Assembly (NCBI RefSeq): GCF_000516515.1
Contig: NZ_KI911784.1
Coordinates: 186,001-250,000, forward strand
DNA: 64,000 nucleotides
Reading direction: 5' to 3'
Origin: Chloroflexus sp. Y-396-1
GTDB lineage: Bacteria; Chloroflexota; Chloroflexia; Chloroflexales; Chloroflexaceae
Part shown: positions 45,509 to 54,559 of the stretch, piece by piece
Layout: each line of letters opens with the position of its first letter
Position numbering within the stretch: the first letter of the stretch is position 1
Translations under genes and position numbers: made by a program
Notes under the pieces: model-generated
Database searches by the model: none
What the model saw: only the letters and a program-made list of their open reading frames with translations
What the model was told of the DNA's origin: nothing

Positions 45509-46207
45509 ATGACCCACTTATACCTGATCCGCCACGGCGAATCGGTCGCCAATGTGAAACCAATTGTAGCCGGAATGAAAGGTGATGCCGGTCTTACCGA
45601 GCGCGGTATCGAGCAGGCCAAGCGTCTGCGTGATCGTCTGGCAACCAGCGGTGAGATCAAAGCCGATGTGCTGATTTCATCAACATTGCCCCGCGCCCGC
45701 CAAACTGCCGAGATTATTCAACCAGCCCTGGGAATTCCAATCATCTTTGATGATGAAGTACAGGAATTGAAGGTCGGTGAAGCCGATGGCATGACAAACC
45801 AGGAGGCATGGGCTAAGTTCGGCGTTCCCGATTTTGACCGTTACCCATTACGACCACTTGCTCCCGGCGGTGAAAGCTGGGGAGACTTCACCCTGCGCGT
45901 CAGTCGTGCCCTTACCCGCATTACCACAGAATACGAAGGAAAAACAATCGTTGTTGTCTGTCATGGCGGCGTGATTGATTGTTCGTTCATCCACTTTTTC
46001 CGAATGCCAAGCCTGGTGGTACCACCGATTGATTTTCATACCCGCAACACCAGTATTACCTGGTGGGAACGGGTACATCGGCGTCATCAACAGCTCTGGC
46101 GGCTCAACGCATATAATGATATTGCTCATCTGCAAGGTATTGGCGTGGTTGAGTCGGTCCGCTGGGAAGACACCCATCCCGCTGCACCGGTACCAACCGA
46201 GGAGTAG
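45509..46207 (+). CDS. Histidine phosphatase (phosphoglycerate mutase-like)
   Basis: 232 residues from the ATG at 45509 (GAAGGA upstream). Catalytic LIRHGES motif near the start (His nucleophile, Arg), a second core SSTLPRARQTAE, Glu in VQELKVGEADGM, and the second His in VVCHGGVIDC. It may be a phosphatase of small metabolites (phosphoserine, sugar phosphate or alpha-ribazole phosphate); the substrate is not evident. First gene of the arginine operon, 6 bp before argJ. Confidence 0.9.
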   Translation: MTHLYLIRHGESVANVKPIVAGMKGDAGLTERGIEQAKRLRDRLATSGEIKADVLISSTLPRARQTAEIIQPALGIPIIFDDEVQELKVGEADGMTNQEAWAKFGVPDFDRYPLRPLAPGGESWGDFTLRVSRALTRITTEYEGKTIVVVCHGGVIDCSFIHFFRMPSLVVPPIDFHTRNTSITWWERVHRRHQQLWRLNAYNDIAHLQGIGVVESVRWEDTHPAAPVPTEE

Positions 46208-46213
46208 GAACGT

Positions 46214-47431
46214 ATGATGACATTTCTTGCTGACGGCCACGCCACCAGCCCACAAGGCTGGCGCGCCGCAGTAGCGGCCTGCGGGATTAAATATGCCAAT
46301 CGTGATGATCTGGCCCTACTGGTCAGCGACTATCCGGCGACAGCAGCCGCTGTGTTTACCACCAACGCAGTGAAAGCCGCACCGGTACGCTACGATATGG
46401 CGCTTATGGCACAAGGTACCGCTCTGCGGGCAGTTGTGATCAACGCCGGTAATGCCAATGCCTGTACTGGCGCCGATGGCGATGCTGCGGCTGTTGCAAT
46501 GGCCCAGGCCGTCGAACAGACGTTGGGCCTCCCACCACATAGCACATTTGTTATGTCAACTGGAACAATCGGTGTCCCCATGCCGATAGAGAAGATTGTG
46601 CGCGGGATCGCGGTTGCGGCCCAGCGGCTAAGTCCTGAGCACGGACTGGCTGCGGCACGTGCCATCATGACAACCGATACCCGACCAAAACATTGCGCCG
46701 TGACTGTGACTCTTTCTGGTGGTCACGTCATTACCATTGGAGGGATGGCCAAAGGTGCTGGGATGATCCATCCCAATATGGCAACCATGCTGGCCGTTGT
46801 CACCACTGATGCGACCGTACCACGGCCAGTCCTCGATCAGGCGATGCGGCAGGCGCTAGAGGTGAGTTTCAACAGCATCAGTATTGACGGCGATACCAGT
46901 ACGAACGATACGTTGCTCGTCATGGCGAACGGAGCGAGTAATGCACCGCCAATTACCGATCTCGATACTCCCGACGGTGCTGCTTTTTGTGCCGGTCTGA
47001 CTGCGGTTTGTCAACACCTAGCCCATGCCATTGTTCGTGATGGTGAAGGAGCAACCCGTTTTGTCACAATTACGGTGCGTGGGGCAGTCAACGATGCCGA
47101 AGCTAAACTGGCAGCAATGACAATTGCTCGTTCGCCTCTGGTGAAGACGGCGTTGTTTGGCGCTGATCCCAATTGGGGACGAGTATTGTGCGCAATAGGT
47201 TATTCAGGGGCCACCGTTGATCCTGATCGAGTCGTGCTCTCGTTTGGTGGTATGCGGGTGTTGGAAAACGGTTTACCGTTACCATTCGACGAGCAGGCTG
47301 CCCACCAGTTGCTCGATGTGGCCGAGATTACGATCGATGCCGATCTCGGCCTTGGCGAGGGGAAGGCAACGGTGTGGACGTGTGATTTTAGCTACGACTA
47401 CGTGCGGATCAATGCTGAATACCGCACCTGA
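46214..47431 (+). CDS. argJ: Bifunctional ornithine acetyltransferase / N-acetylglutamate synthase ArgJ
   Basis: 405 residues. The autocleavage site is visible in GMAKGAGMIHPNMATMLAVV: cleavage before the Thr of MAT-ML gives the N-terminal nucleophile. Other motifs: NAGNANACTGADGD near residue 75 and SISIDGDTSTNDT near 225. Transfers the acetyl group of N-acetylornithine to glutamate and, in the bifunctional form, can use acetyl-CoA. The operon also carries a separate acetyltransferase (49638). Two adjacent ATGs; the first is used here. Confidence 0.96.
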   Translation: MMTFLADGHATSPQGWRAAVAACGIKYANRDDLALLVSDYPATAAAVFTTNAVKAAPVRYDMALMAQGTALRAVVINAGNANACTGADGDAAAVAMAQAVEQTLGLPPHSTFVMSTGTIGVPMPIEKIVRGIAVAAQRLSPEHGLAAARAIMTTDTRPKHCAVTVTLSGGHVITIGGMAKGAGMIHPNMATMLAVVTTDATVPRPVLDQAMRQALEVSFNSISIDGDTSTNDTLLVMANGASNAPPITDLDTPDGAAFCAGLTAVCQHLAHAIVRDGEGATRFVTITVRGAVNDAEAKLAAMTIARSPLVKTALFGADPNWGRVLCAIGYSGATVDPDRVVLSFGGMRVLENGLPLPFDEQAAHQLLDVAEITIDADLGLGEGKATVWTCDFSYDYVRINAEYRT

Positions 47432-47446
47432 CGCCGGGGCAAGATC

Positions 47447-48190
47447 ATGGATCTCGCTGACCGCCAATCAATTACGCGTGAACTGTGTCAGCGCCTTGCC
47501 ACAGTAGCGGACGTTGCCATTGTGGTGGCAGGGATGGTAGCGCCTGCGGCGCCGCCCACCGATTTTGATCCGCTTGAGCTGTTGGTCATCACCGAGCGAG
47601 TGAGGCAACGTCCAATGCACAGTTTCATGATGCGAGGTATACCGGTAACGATCAATACTATCGCCTTACCTGATTTAGAAGTGATCTTGCAAGTACCTGA
47701 TCTGCGCTGGCCACAATGGTTGAGCTGGCTGGCACAGGTACAACCTATAGTTGGGACGGCTGAACAGGTACAGGACTGGTTATCACGAGCCAGGGCGTTA
47801 CCAGAACGTGCCTTTTACCAGAGCATCATTCCGTATCTGCCGCAATTGGTATTTCGGCGCTACAGTGAATTACGGGCAGCTACCGTGCGGCGTCAGGCTT
47901 CGGTGGCAAGGTTGCTGGTATCTGAATTATTGATGGAAATGATCAGCGCACTCTGTTTGATCAACCGTTGTTGGCTAACACAGCATCGATATGCTGGCCT
48001 GAACGAAAGTTTTTCTTTCCCGTTACAACCGCGTGATTGGCCGCAACTGGCTACTGCTCTGATCGCAGCTCAAGAGCTTGATGAGATCGGACGGCTGGCA
48101 GGCACGCTGATCGGGAATTACTGGCAACTCCTGGTACGTTGTAGCCTACAGGTCGAAAACCACCAAACGATTGCCAGTGCACCACTGTGA
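47447..48190 (+). CDS. Nucleotidyltransferase-like protein of unknown role in the arg operon
   Basis: 247 residues. The first ~90 residues resemble a degenerate nucleotidyltransferase fold (VAIVVAGMV..., DFDPLELLVIT as a remnant of the D-x-D strand). The C-terminal ~150 residues are helical, HEPN-like in size (SELLMEMISALCLINRCW, AQELDEIGRLAGTLIGNYW). The usual GS motif is missing, so catalysis is doubtful. It lies 15 bp after argJ and 21 bp before argH, so it is surely transcribed with them. Function not known; a regulatory role would be speculation. Confidence 0.6.
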   Translation: MDLADRQSITRELCQRLATVADVAIVVAGMVAPAAPPTDFDPLELLVITERVRQRPMHSFMMRGIPVTINTIALPDLEVILQVPDLRWPQWLSWLAQVQPIVGTAEQVQDWLSRARALPERAFYQSIIPYLPQLVFRRYSELRAATVRRQASVARLLVSELLMEMISALCLINRCWLTQHRYAGLNESFSFPLQPRDWPQLATALIAAQELDEIGRLAGTLIGNYWQLLVRCSLQVENHQTIASAPL

Positions 48191-48211
48191 TACGAAAGAG
48201 GAGGATTGTCG

Positions 48212-49597
48212 ATGGAACACCGGCTCTGGGGAGGACGGTTTAGCGAACCTACGGCGGCAGAGATGCGCCGCTTCAACGACTCATTCCATTTTGACGTGCG
48301 TCTGGCCGAGGTTGATATTGCCGGTAGCATTGCCTGGGCCGGTGCACTGGCACAAGCTGGTCTCATCAACGAGACCGAACACGCTGATCTTGTCCGTGGT
48401 TTAGAACAGGTGCGAGCCGAATTCGCAAACGGTACATTCGTGGCCGCAGAAGGTGATGAGGACATTCACACCGCTGTCGAACGTCGGTTGCGTGAACTGA
48501 TTGGCGATGCGGCGCTTAAGCTTCATACCGGGCGTTCGCGTAACGATCAAGTCGCTACCGATATGCGTCTCTACACCATCGGGATTGCCCGTCAGCTTAA
48601 CCACCGTTTGCGTGATCTGCAACTAGCGCTCTTGTCGCAAGCCGAACAGCATACTGCGACGGTTATGCCAGGCTATACCCATTTGCAGCGCGCCCAACCG
48701 ATCACGTTCGGGCATTGGTGCCTGGCTTATGTTGAGATGTTTGCCCGTGATCGGAGCCGACTTGAGAATGCGACTCGTCGCATGCGTGTGCTCCCGCTCG
48801 GCGCAGGCGCTCTGGCCGGCAATTCGCTTGGAATCGAACGTGAGCGGCTTACCGAATTACTCGATGAATTTGATGAATTAGCGGCAAACTCGCTTGATGC
48901 TGTCAGTGATCGGGATTTCGTTGCCGAAATCCTCTTCGATTGTGCTCTAATCGGTGTCCATCTCAGTCGGTTGGCCGAAGATATTATTCTCTATGCCAGC
49001 GCCGAATTTGGCTTTCTCGAACTGGCCGATGCCTACAGTACAGGCTCAAGTCTGATGCCACAAAAGAAAAATCCCGATAGTATGGAGTTGTTACGCGGTA
49101 AGAGTGGTCGCCTGTTGGGAAACCTCGTAGCATTGCTTACGGTATTGAAGGGATTGCCGCTGACCTACAACAAAGACATGCAAGAAGACAAGGAACCACT
49201 CTTCGATAGCTTTGATACACTCGATCTAGGGCTACAAATAGCAGCAGCGGCCATTGCGACAATGAAGGTGAAACCCGAACGAATGGCAGCAGCCCTCGAT
49301 GATGCGATGCTAGCTACCGATCTGGCCGATGAACTGGTACGTCGAGGCATTCCATTTCGGCTGGCGCATAGCAAGGTAGGACGATTGGTGCAGCGGGCAT
49401 TGGCACTCGGCGTAAGCTTGCGCCACTTGCCACTCTCTGAGTATCAGGCCATCGAACCTACTCTCGATGCGAGTATCTACGCGGTATTCGACATGGCGCG
49501 TAGTGTAGCCCAAAAATCGAGTTACGGCGGCACCGCCCCCCAGCGAGTACGTGAGCAATGCGCACGCTGGCGCGAATTGTTAATGCAGAACGATTGA
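48212..49597 (+). CDS. argH: Argininosuccinate lyase
   Basis: 461 residues from the ATG at 48212 (GAGGAG upstream). N-terminal LWGGRFSEPTA, HTGRSRNDQVATDMRLY, TVMPGYTHLQRAQPITFGHW and the signature loop GSSLMPQKKNPDSMELLRGK with the catalytic Ser. Cleaves argininosuccinate to arginine and fumarate. Third enzyme gene of the operon. Confidence 0.97.
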   Translation: MEHRLWGGRFSEPTAAEMRRFNDSFHFDVRLAEVDIAGSIAWAGALAQAGLINETEHADLVRGLEQVRAEFANGTFVAAEGDEDIHTAVERRLRELIGDAALKLHTGRSRNDQVATDMRLYTIGIARQLNHRLRDLQLALLSQAEQHTATVMPGYTHLQRAQPITFGHWCLAYVEMFARDRSRLENATRRMRVLPLGAGALAGNSLGIERERLTELLDEFDELAANSLDAVSDRDFVAEILFDCALIGVHLSRLAEDIILYASAEFGFLELADAYSTGSSLMPQKKNPDSMELLRGKSGRLLGNLVALLTVLKGLPLTYNKDMQEDKEPLFDSFDTLDLGLQIAAAAIATMKVKPERMAAALDDAMLATDLADELVRRGIPFRLAHSKVGRLVQRALALGVSLRHLPLSEYQAIEPTLDASIYAVFDMARSVAQKSSYGGTAPQRVREQCARWRELLMQND

Positions 49598-49637
49598 GTC
49601 GTACCCCGATAACAGATGGAGGACTACAAAAACAGCC

Positions 49638-50159
49638 ATGACTAGCCCATTGTACGCACCTCCGGTAAGTTTACCGGTCCTTCACATCCGACCTGACGCT
49701 GCGGTTACCATTCGCCGGGCGCGGGTCAGCGATGTCCCACGGCTATACGAAATTATCAACTACTACGCAGCACGTGGCGATATGCTTCCTAAGACGCTCG
49801 ATCAGCTCTACAATCGAGTGCGTAATTTTAACGTGGCCGAGGCCGATGGTGAAGTGATCGGTTGTGCCGCCTTGCACATTACCTGGGCCGACCTGGCCGA
49901 GGTGGTCAGTGTTGCAGTCCATCCGTCGTTCCAAGGTCGTGGCATTGGTCGAAAATTGATCGAACCACTCTTCACCGAAGCAATGGAACTAGGTATTCCT
50001 ACACTCTTTACACTTACCTTACAGGTTGGTTTTTTCAGCGCGCTGGGATTCCGCGAGATCCCCAAGTTACGGCTACCGCACAAAATCTGGCAAGATTGCG
50101 CCACGTGCTTTAAGCAGGATCGCTGCGATGAAGTAGCGATGATTCGGCAGTTGCCGTAG
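49638..50159 (+). CDS. GNAT N-acetylglutamate synthase-like acetyltransferase
   Basis: 173 residues. Acetyl-CoA loop HPSFQGRGIGRKLIEPLF, upstream strand AEVVSVAVH, and the C-terminal signature KIWQDCATCFKQDRCDEVAM, which marks the short ArgA-like class (Cys-rich KIWxDC...CDE). This supports a role as N-acetylglutamate synthase, feeding the first step of arginine synthesis. A ~25-residue N-terminal extension precedes VTIRRARVSDV. Last gene of the operon; argJ could make the step partly redundant. Confidence 0.85.
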   Translation: MTSPLYAPPVSLPVLHIRPDAAVTIRRARVSDVPRLYEIINYYAARGDMLPKTLDQLYNRVRNFNVAEADGEVIGCAALHITWADLAEVVSVAVHPSFQGRGIGRKLIEPLFTEAMELGIPTLFTLTLQVGFFSALGFREIPKLRLPHKIWQDCATCFKQDRCDEVAMIRQLP

Positions 50160-50644
50160 GTGAGTATTCGTCATCTCAGCACCTGCTGATCAAACATACG
50201 CTGGGTTTCAGTGAAGCGACAAATTATCAAAGACACAGAAGTTGCACAATTCCGGAAAGCCCATTATCCCAGGGGTATCAATTATGCTATACCCGACAAT
50301 CGTGCTAAAAAAAGAATGAAATACGCGCAACATACCTGAGCATTGTCAGCACGCGGGCCAGAGGCCCGCGTAAAGGTTATTTTGTAGACCCGTGCTTAAA
50401 AACTGTTTCATGGCACGTTTTACCCTTGTTGGTGAGCATGCTTCCTCCATATCATGCAAGAGGTTTTAACATTCTGTCCCTACCCAACAGGTAATGATGG
50501 AGAAGGGAACGAGAGGGGCGGATTTGGAACCCGCCCCCAATGGCGTGCTGGGTGTTTCGATGTTTCTACCCGATTCCATCAAGACGCGGACCAGAGGCCC
50601 GCGCACCCAGGGAATGAAAGCATATTTAAGACACACTCCGCGAG
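50160..50644. other. 485-bp spacer with three dispersed palindromes
   Basis: No gene seen. ACGCGGGCC-AGA-GGCCCGCGT (50351-50371, perfect), GGGGCGGATT-TGG-AACCCGCCCC (50515-50537, one mismatch) and GCGGACC-AGA-GGCCCGC (50585-50603, one mismatch). The remainder is moderately AT-rich (for example 50300-50335). Confidence 0.7.
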
Positions 50645-52279
50645 CTACTTCTCGATAATCGGAAGATAGCGCACTGCTGGCACAAAAACGGTTTGTGTCG
50701 CTTCACCGTAGACTAATCTTGTTTCACCATCTAGCAGCTCCACATTCGTGATCCGTGCAAAATCACCAACCGCACCGGCACGCAGAAAAACTGCCACCTC
50801 CACAGTATTATTTGCAGGGAGATCACTAATACTCCAGCGGATCTGCCCGACACTCTCTACACCGCCGTCGCGGATCGCAACTACCTCGACGTCAGGGGGT
50901 AGATCGACGACCAACTCAAGATCGACCAAATCTGCACCTACCCCCAGCCCAGCGTTGAAAATAGTAAACACGACTGGAAATACCGATCCTACTTCGGAAA
51001 AGCTCGGTGAACTGGTAAACACCAGTGGCAACGGTTGATCAATCCTGGTAACAACAGAACCACGAATATTGCCGCGGACAAGGGAACCAGCATTGGCTTC
51101 CACCCGATAGATATTAGCAGTTACATCGCTTGCAGCCTGGACTTGGTAGGTCAGGGTAATCACCTCACCCGGATCAAGACTACCAACCGACCAGATAACC
51201 TCACTGGTGCCGCTATCGTAAACACCGCCATCGCTGATACTGCCCGTTACCAGCGTAGCACCCGCTGGAACAGTCGAGAACACCTCGACATCACTCAGCG
51301 TCGTTGGCCCACTATTAGCAACGAAGATTACGTACTCAAACGGTTCGTCCGGTGCTGCTGCTGAGAGATACCACCGGTCAGGATCATACAACTGCAACTG
51401 CCAGACATCAACATGAGGCTGGTTGTTGATCTGCGCAGTAATCCAATCGGCGAACGAGGCAGTTTTAGCGTACACGCCGGGGAAGTTCGGCCAGGCACAA
51501 CCGATTCCAAAACTAACGATACCGGCATGAAGCAACCCACCAGAGCCATCGGGAACCATCAGTGGCCCACCGCTGTCACCCTGGCAGGTATCAATCCCGC
51601 CCGATGGATACTGACCGGCGCAGAGGTGTAACGATTCATTCAATCCACCACTGTAGCGCTCATTACACGTCGCTAGGTCAACAATCGGGACGCTGGCCTT
51701 ATGAGCCACGTCAGGAAAATCAAGCCCTGTCTGTGGTAAGCGATTACCCCAACCGGCAATTTGGGCGGTTGTACCTACTGCAAAACGAGCTGCGTCCGCC
51801 AGAGTAGCAATCTTGATTGGCGTGATGCCGGTCACTGGATCGGCCAATCGTAACAAAGCAATATCGTTGGCGAGAATTGACCCTTCAATGTAGAGCGGAT
51901 GGGCAATGATCGTTGCCACGCTCTTTCGCTGAGCTGCGGTAGCCTGCGACAGGTCTTGCTGACCAACTAACACCTCCACTGCATTTGGTGCAACCGTGCC
52001 TTCCTCTGAAACCAAACAATGCGCCGCCGTAAGTACCCACTGCGTCGTCGTGAAATCACCGCCATCGTCAATAAGCGCACCACCACAGAATGCAAACGCC
52101 TCATCGGTAATCGACGCATCGAGCAACGCCACCAGCCACGGATAATCACCCGGTTGCACCGGTTCACCGCCAACAATACTAAGGGTTGGCGGCGGGAGTG
52201 GACGTGATAATGCACCCGACGGTAGCATCCACATCATGATCAGAGCGAACAGAGTCCCCCTCCAGAATAGTTTTCGCAT
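50645..52279 (-). CDS. Secreted trypsin-like serine protease with DUF11-like domains
   Basis: 544 residues. Signal peptide (LFALIMMWMLPSGALS), then an S1 chymotrypsin/trypsin domain at ~33-285: IVGGEPVQPGDYPWLV activation-like start, LTAAHCLV (His), NDIALLRL (Asp) and CQGDSGGPLM (Ser). The Asp in GGIDTCQGDSGG (six before Ser) suggests trypsin-like Arg/Lys specificity. Two ~100-residue DUF11/CARDB-like domains follow (VANSGPTTLSDVEVFSTVPAGATLV and IFNAGLGVGADLVDLELVVDLP). The C-terminus is VRYLPIIEK, like the beta-helix protein tail. Confidence 0.93.
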   Translation of the reverse strand: MRKLFWRGTLFALIMMWMLPSGALSRPLPPPTLSIVGGEPVQPGDYPWLVALLDASITDEAFAFCGGALIDDGGDFTTTQWVLTAAHCLVSEEGTVAPNAVEVLVGQQDLSQATAAQRKSVATIIAHPLYIEGSILANDIALLRLADPVTGITPIKIATLADAARFAVGTTAQIAGWGNRLPQTGLDFPDVAHKASVPIVDLATCNERYSGGLNESLHLCAGQYPSGGIDTCQGDSGGPLMVPDGSGGLLHAGIVSFGIGCAWPNFPGVYAKTASFADWITAQINNQPHVDVWQLQLYDPDRWYLSAAAPDEPFEYVIFVANSGPTTLSDVEVFSTVPAGATLVTGSISDGGVYDSGTSEVIWSVGSLDPGEVITLTYQVQAASDVTANIYRVEANAGSLVRGNIRGSVVTRIDQPLPLVFTSSPSFSEVGSVFPVVFTIFNAGLGVGADLVDLELVVDLPPDVEVVAIRDGGVESVGQIRWSISDLPANNTVEVAVFLRAGAVGDFARITNVELLDGETRLVYGEATQTVFVPAVRYLPIIEK

Positions 52280-52604
52280 GGCATCTCCTTGATCATTCTA
52301 AAAATCATGTAACGTTATCGATTTTAATAATAACAAAAACCACGTGACTTGTCAATGAGAGAGAATGTCATATTACGACCATTCCTGCATTCAGCAGTAC
52401 TCAAAACGGTAGATCAGGCTGTTGCATCAATCAAGTAAAAAAGTGGTATATTAGACGTGAGCTTTTCCATGTTTCGCTCTAGCAGGAAAATTAAGCAGAA
52501 AGGCTTGTCTCACCACAACCTTACTAGCTTACTAGAGCGACACGGGAGTAACCCGAGAACCAGTACAACCCTGGAGATGAGCACTTAAAGAAGGGAGACC
52601 ACGT
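52280..52604. other. 325-bp region upstream of the NHLP-type gene
   Basis: AT-rich near 52310-52360 (ATTTTAATAATAAC). It contains an extended -10 candidate, AGTGGTATATT (52442-52452), and a tandem CTTACTAG repeat (about 52522-52537). The divergent protease promoter is presumably in the AT-rich part. No gene seen. Confidence 0.5.
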
Positions 52605-52820
52605 ATGAGTCCTGATTTTGAACGACTGATTGGTCGGGCAGTCCTCGATCCTGACTTTCGCAAGCGGCTGCTTGACGATCCTGATGCAGCGGCGAAGGAA
52701 GCTGGTCTGCAACCCGCTCCGGATGAGATGGAGCGCCTGCGCAAAGCCCTAACCGATCCGGCACAGCGGAAACAGCTTGAAGATATTGATCGGCAGATTG
52801 CTGCGCCCGTTTGGAATTAG
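52605..52820 (+). CDS. Small NHLP-clan (nitrile hydratase-like leader) protein
   Basis: 71 residues, RBS GAAGGGAG. Pattern FERLIGRAVLDPDFRKRLLDDPDAAAKEAG matches the nitrile-hydratase-alpha-like leader (NHLP) clan, Os1348 type: F/L-x-x-A-x-x-DxxFRxxLLxDPxxAxxExGL. Such peptides include RiPP leader regions, but no core region with Cys/Ser/Thr and no modifying enzyme or transporter is visible within 10 kb. The tail (DIDRQIAAPVWN) is short. It may be an orphan leader or a stand-alone regulatory peptide. Confidence 0.8.
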   Translation: MSPDFERLIGRAVLDPDFRKRLLDDPDAAAKEAGLQPAPDEMERLRKALTDPAQRKQLEDIDRQIAAPVWN

Positions 52821-53179
52821 AACTTTTCTGAAAAAGCTCCTATCACCCAGATGGGTAGGCTGCAGGCTTATACCTTAACGAGACGAACTACATCTGAGAT
52901 GTTGTCTCGATAAGCTACTAGCGTACATCCGCAAGCACCATAGCTGATGATCTCACCTCTCTTCAACTTCCTTCCTCTCTCGATGTGGGAGAGGAAGAGA
53001 AGGTTGAGCCGATGAACTTTTCATAAGAAGGACTTTGAAACGAGTTACCTATTACGGGATTAAGAGTAAAGGTATCAGCTACTGCAACCTGATGGCACAC
53101 ATAGTTACAGATAACACATGTGATCGCCTGGAAACATACTATGGGAGATAGGTTCTAACAGTATTTATTTGTAAGAAAT
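52821..53179. other. 359-bp spacer with structured elements
   Basis: A possible stem-loop lies at 52879-52909 (CGAGAC with GTCTCG; inner CATC with GATG) and a CT/GA palindrome at 52971-52997 (CTTCCTCTC with GAGAGGAAG). Nothing else recognised. Confidence 0.5.
52971..52997. repeat. CT/GA-rich palindrome (dispersed family)
   Basis: CTTCCTCTC (52971-52979) pairs perfectly with GAGAGGAAG (52989-52997). Same family as 9703-9737 and 44782-44816. Confidence 0.6.
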
Positions 53180-54559
53180 ATGAAGTCACAAGACACCCAA
53201 CTACTTAATGAATTACTAAAACAGCTTGATGCTGAAAGTGATGAAATACGCTTGCGTTCGACTTTGCGAATGCTCAACTTGATCGTTCTAACTCTTACCC
53301 TGCTAGCACTCCTTATTATGCTTATTCCACCATTTTCATTAATAGATTCTTATGTTATTGTATCCGTTTCAATTACAGTTAATATTCTTATTGAATGGTT
53401 GATCCGGAAAGAACATGCGAACATCGGTGCATATATTTTTACAATTTGGACAAATTTTGGTATGATTATGTTTCTGATCTTGAGCGCCACTCAACAAGAA
53501 AAATCTAATTTGGTAATGTTTGCAGGGACTACACCATTGTTTACTATCCTAGGTGGTCTGTTGTTAGGCTGGCGATTCGCAGGTATTCTTACGATAACTA
53601 ATCTCATCATAGTCTTTTTTGTCTACTTTTGGTTCTTCACTACAACGGGAACATCGCGAGGTGTGTTTGAAGAAACGACTGGACTATTTATACCAGTTCT
53701 GCTCTATTCAGTGCTTGTTTGGGCGGCAATTTCATTTTACCAATATTATCTAACCTCTTCACGTCAGAAATTGAATCAAGCGCGGACAAAGCTCTTGCAA
53801 GACCAGATACTTCGCCACGATCTGGAAATCGCTCGTATGCTTCAGCAACGCCTCTACCCATCGGCTCCACCATCGATAGACCATATCCAGATCGTGGCAT
53901 ATTCGGAGCCGGCCCGTGAAACGAGCGGAGATTTCTACGATTTTGTGCGGATGCCCGATCAACGTTGGGCCATCGTTGTGGCCGATGTGACCGGTAAGAG
54001 TATTGCGGCAGCGATGGTCATGGTTATGGCGCGATCGGTTCTGCGCTCTTATATCACCAGCCAAAAAACGCCAACGGCGATCCTGAAGGCAGCAAATAAT
54101 GCCCTTTGCAACGATGGTCTTGGTAATCAGTACGTAACCGTTTTCCTTGGTATTCTCGATCCGCAAACAAACACGATCCAGTTTGCAACCGCCGGACATC
54201 CTTTTCCGTTTCTCCGTCGGAATGGTCAGATCCAAGAGATCGGCCACGGAAGTCTACCATTAGGAACACGGCTGAATACGGAGTACCGTGAAACAACGTT
54301 GCAATTGCAAGCAGGTGATCAGATATTTCTCTTAACCGATGGCTTTTTCGAGGTACGTAACGCTCAACGTGAAATTTTTGGTTTTGAGCGTCTGAAGCTT
54401 CTTCTTAATCAGATCGATCCACATAATCCTAGACGAGCACTGGAACAACTCCTAGCGGCTATCAATCAGTTTTGTGATCAAGTTGAACGAAGTGATGATA
54501 TGACTGCACTGATCATTCAGGTGCTTCCGCAAACGTATGCTGCAACTGCTACCGTCTGA
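53180..54559 (+). CDS. Membrane-anchored SpoIIE/PP2C-type phosphatase
   Basis: 459 residues. An N-terminal ~200-residue module with about six membrane helices, a short coiled linker (LNQARTKLLQDQILRHDLEIARMLQQRLYP), then a SpoIIE PP2C domain. Its metal-binding residues are in ETSGDFYDF and VVADVTGKSIAAAM, FATAGHPFPFLRR, LLTDGFFEVRN and RSDDMTALIIQ. Likely dephosphorylates an anti-sigma antagonist or related protein, in response to a membrane-sensed signal. The membrane module is encoded by noticeably AT-richer DNA than the phosphatase domain. Overlaps the next gene by 23 bp. Confidence 0.9.
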   Translation: MKSQDTQLLNELLKQLDAESDEIRLRSTLRMLNLIVLTLTLLALLIMLIPPFSLIDSYVIVSVSITVNILIEWLIRKEHANIGAYIFTIWTNFGMIMFLILSATQQEKSNLVMFAGTTPLFTILGGLLLGWRFAGILTITNLIIVFFVYFWFFTTTGTSRGVFEETTGLFIPVLLYSVLVWAAISFYQYYLTSSRQKLNQARTKLLQDQILRHDLEIARMLQQRLYPSAPPSIDHIQIVAYSEPARETSGDFYDFVRMPDQRWAIVVADVTGKSIAAAMVMVMARSVLRSYITSQKTPTAILKAANNALCNDGLGNQYVTVFLGILDPQTNTIQFATAGHPFPFLRRNGQIQEIGHGSLPLGTRLNTEYRETTLQLQAGDQIFLLTDGFFEVRNAQREIFGFERLKLLLNQIDPHNPRRALEQLLAAINQFCDQVERSDDMTALIIQVLPQTYAATATV

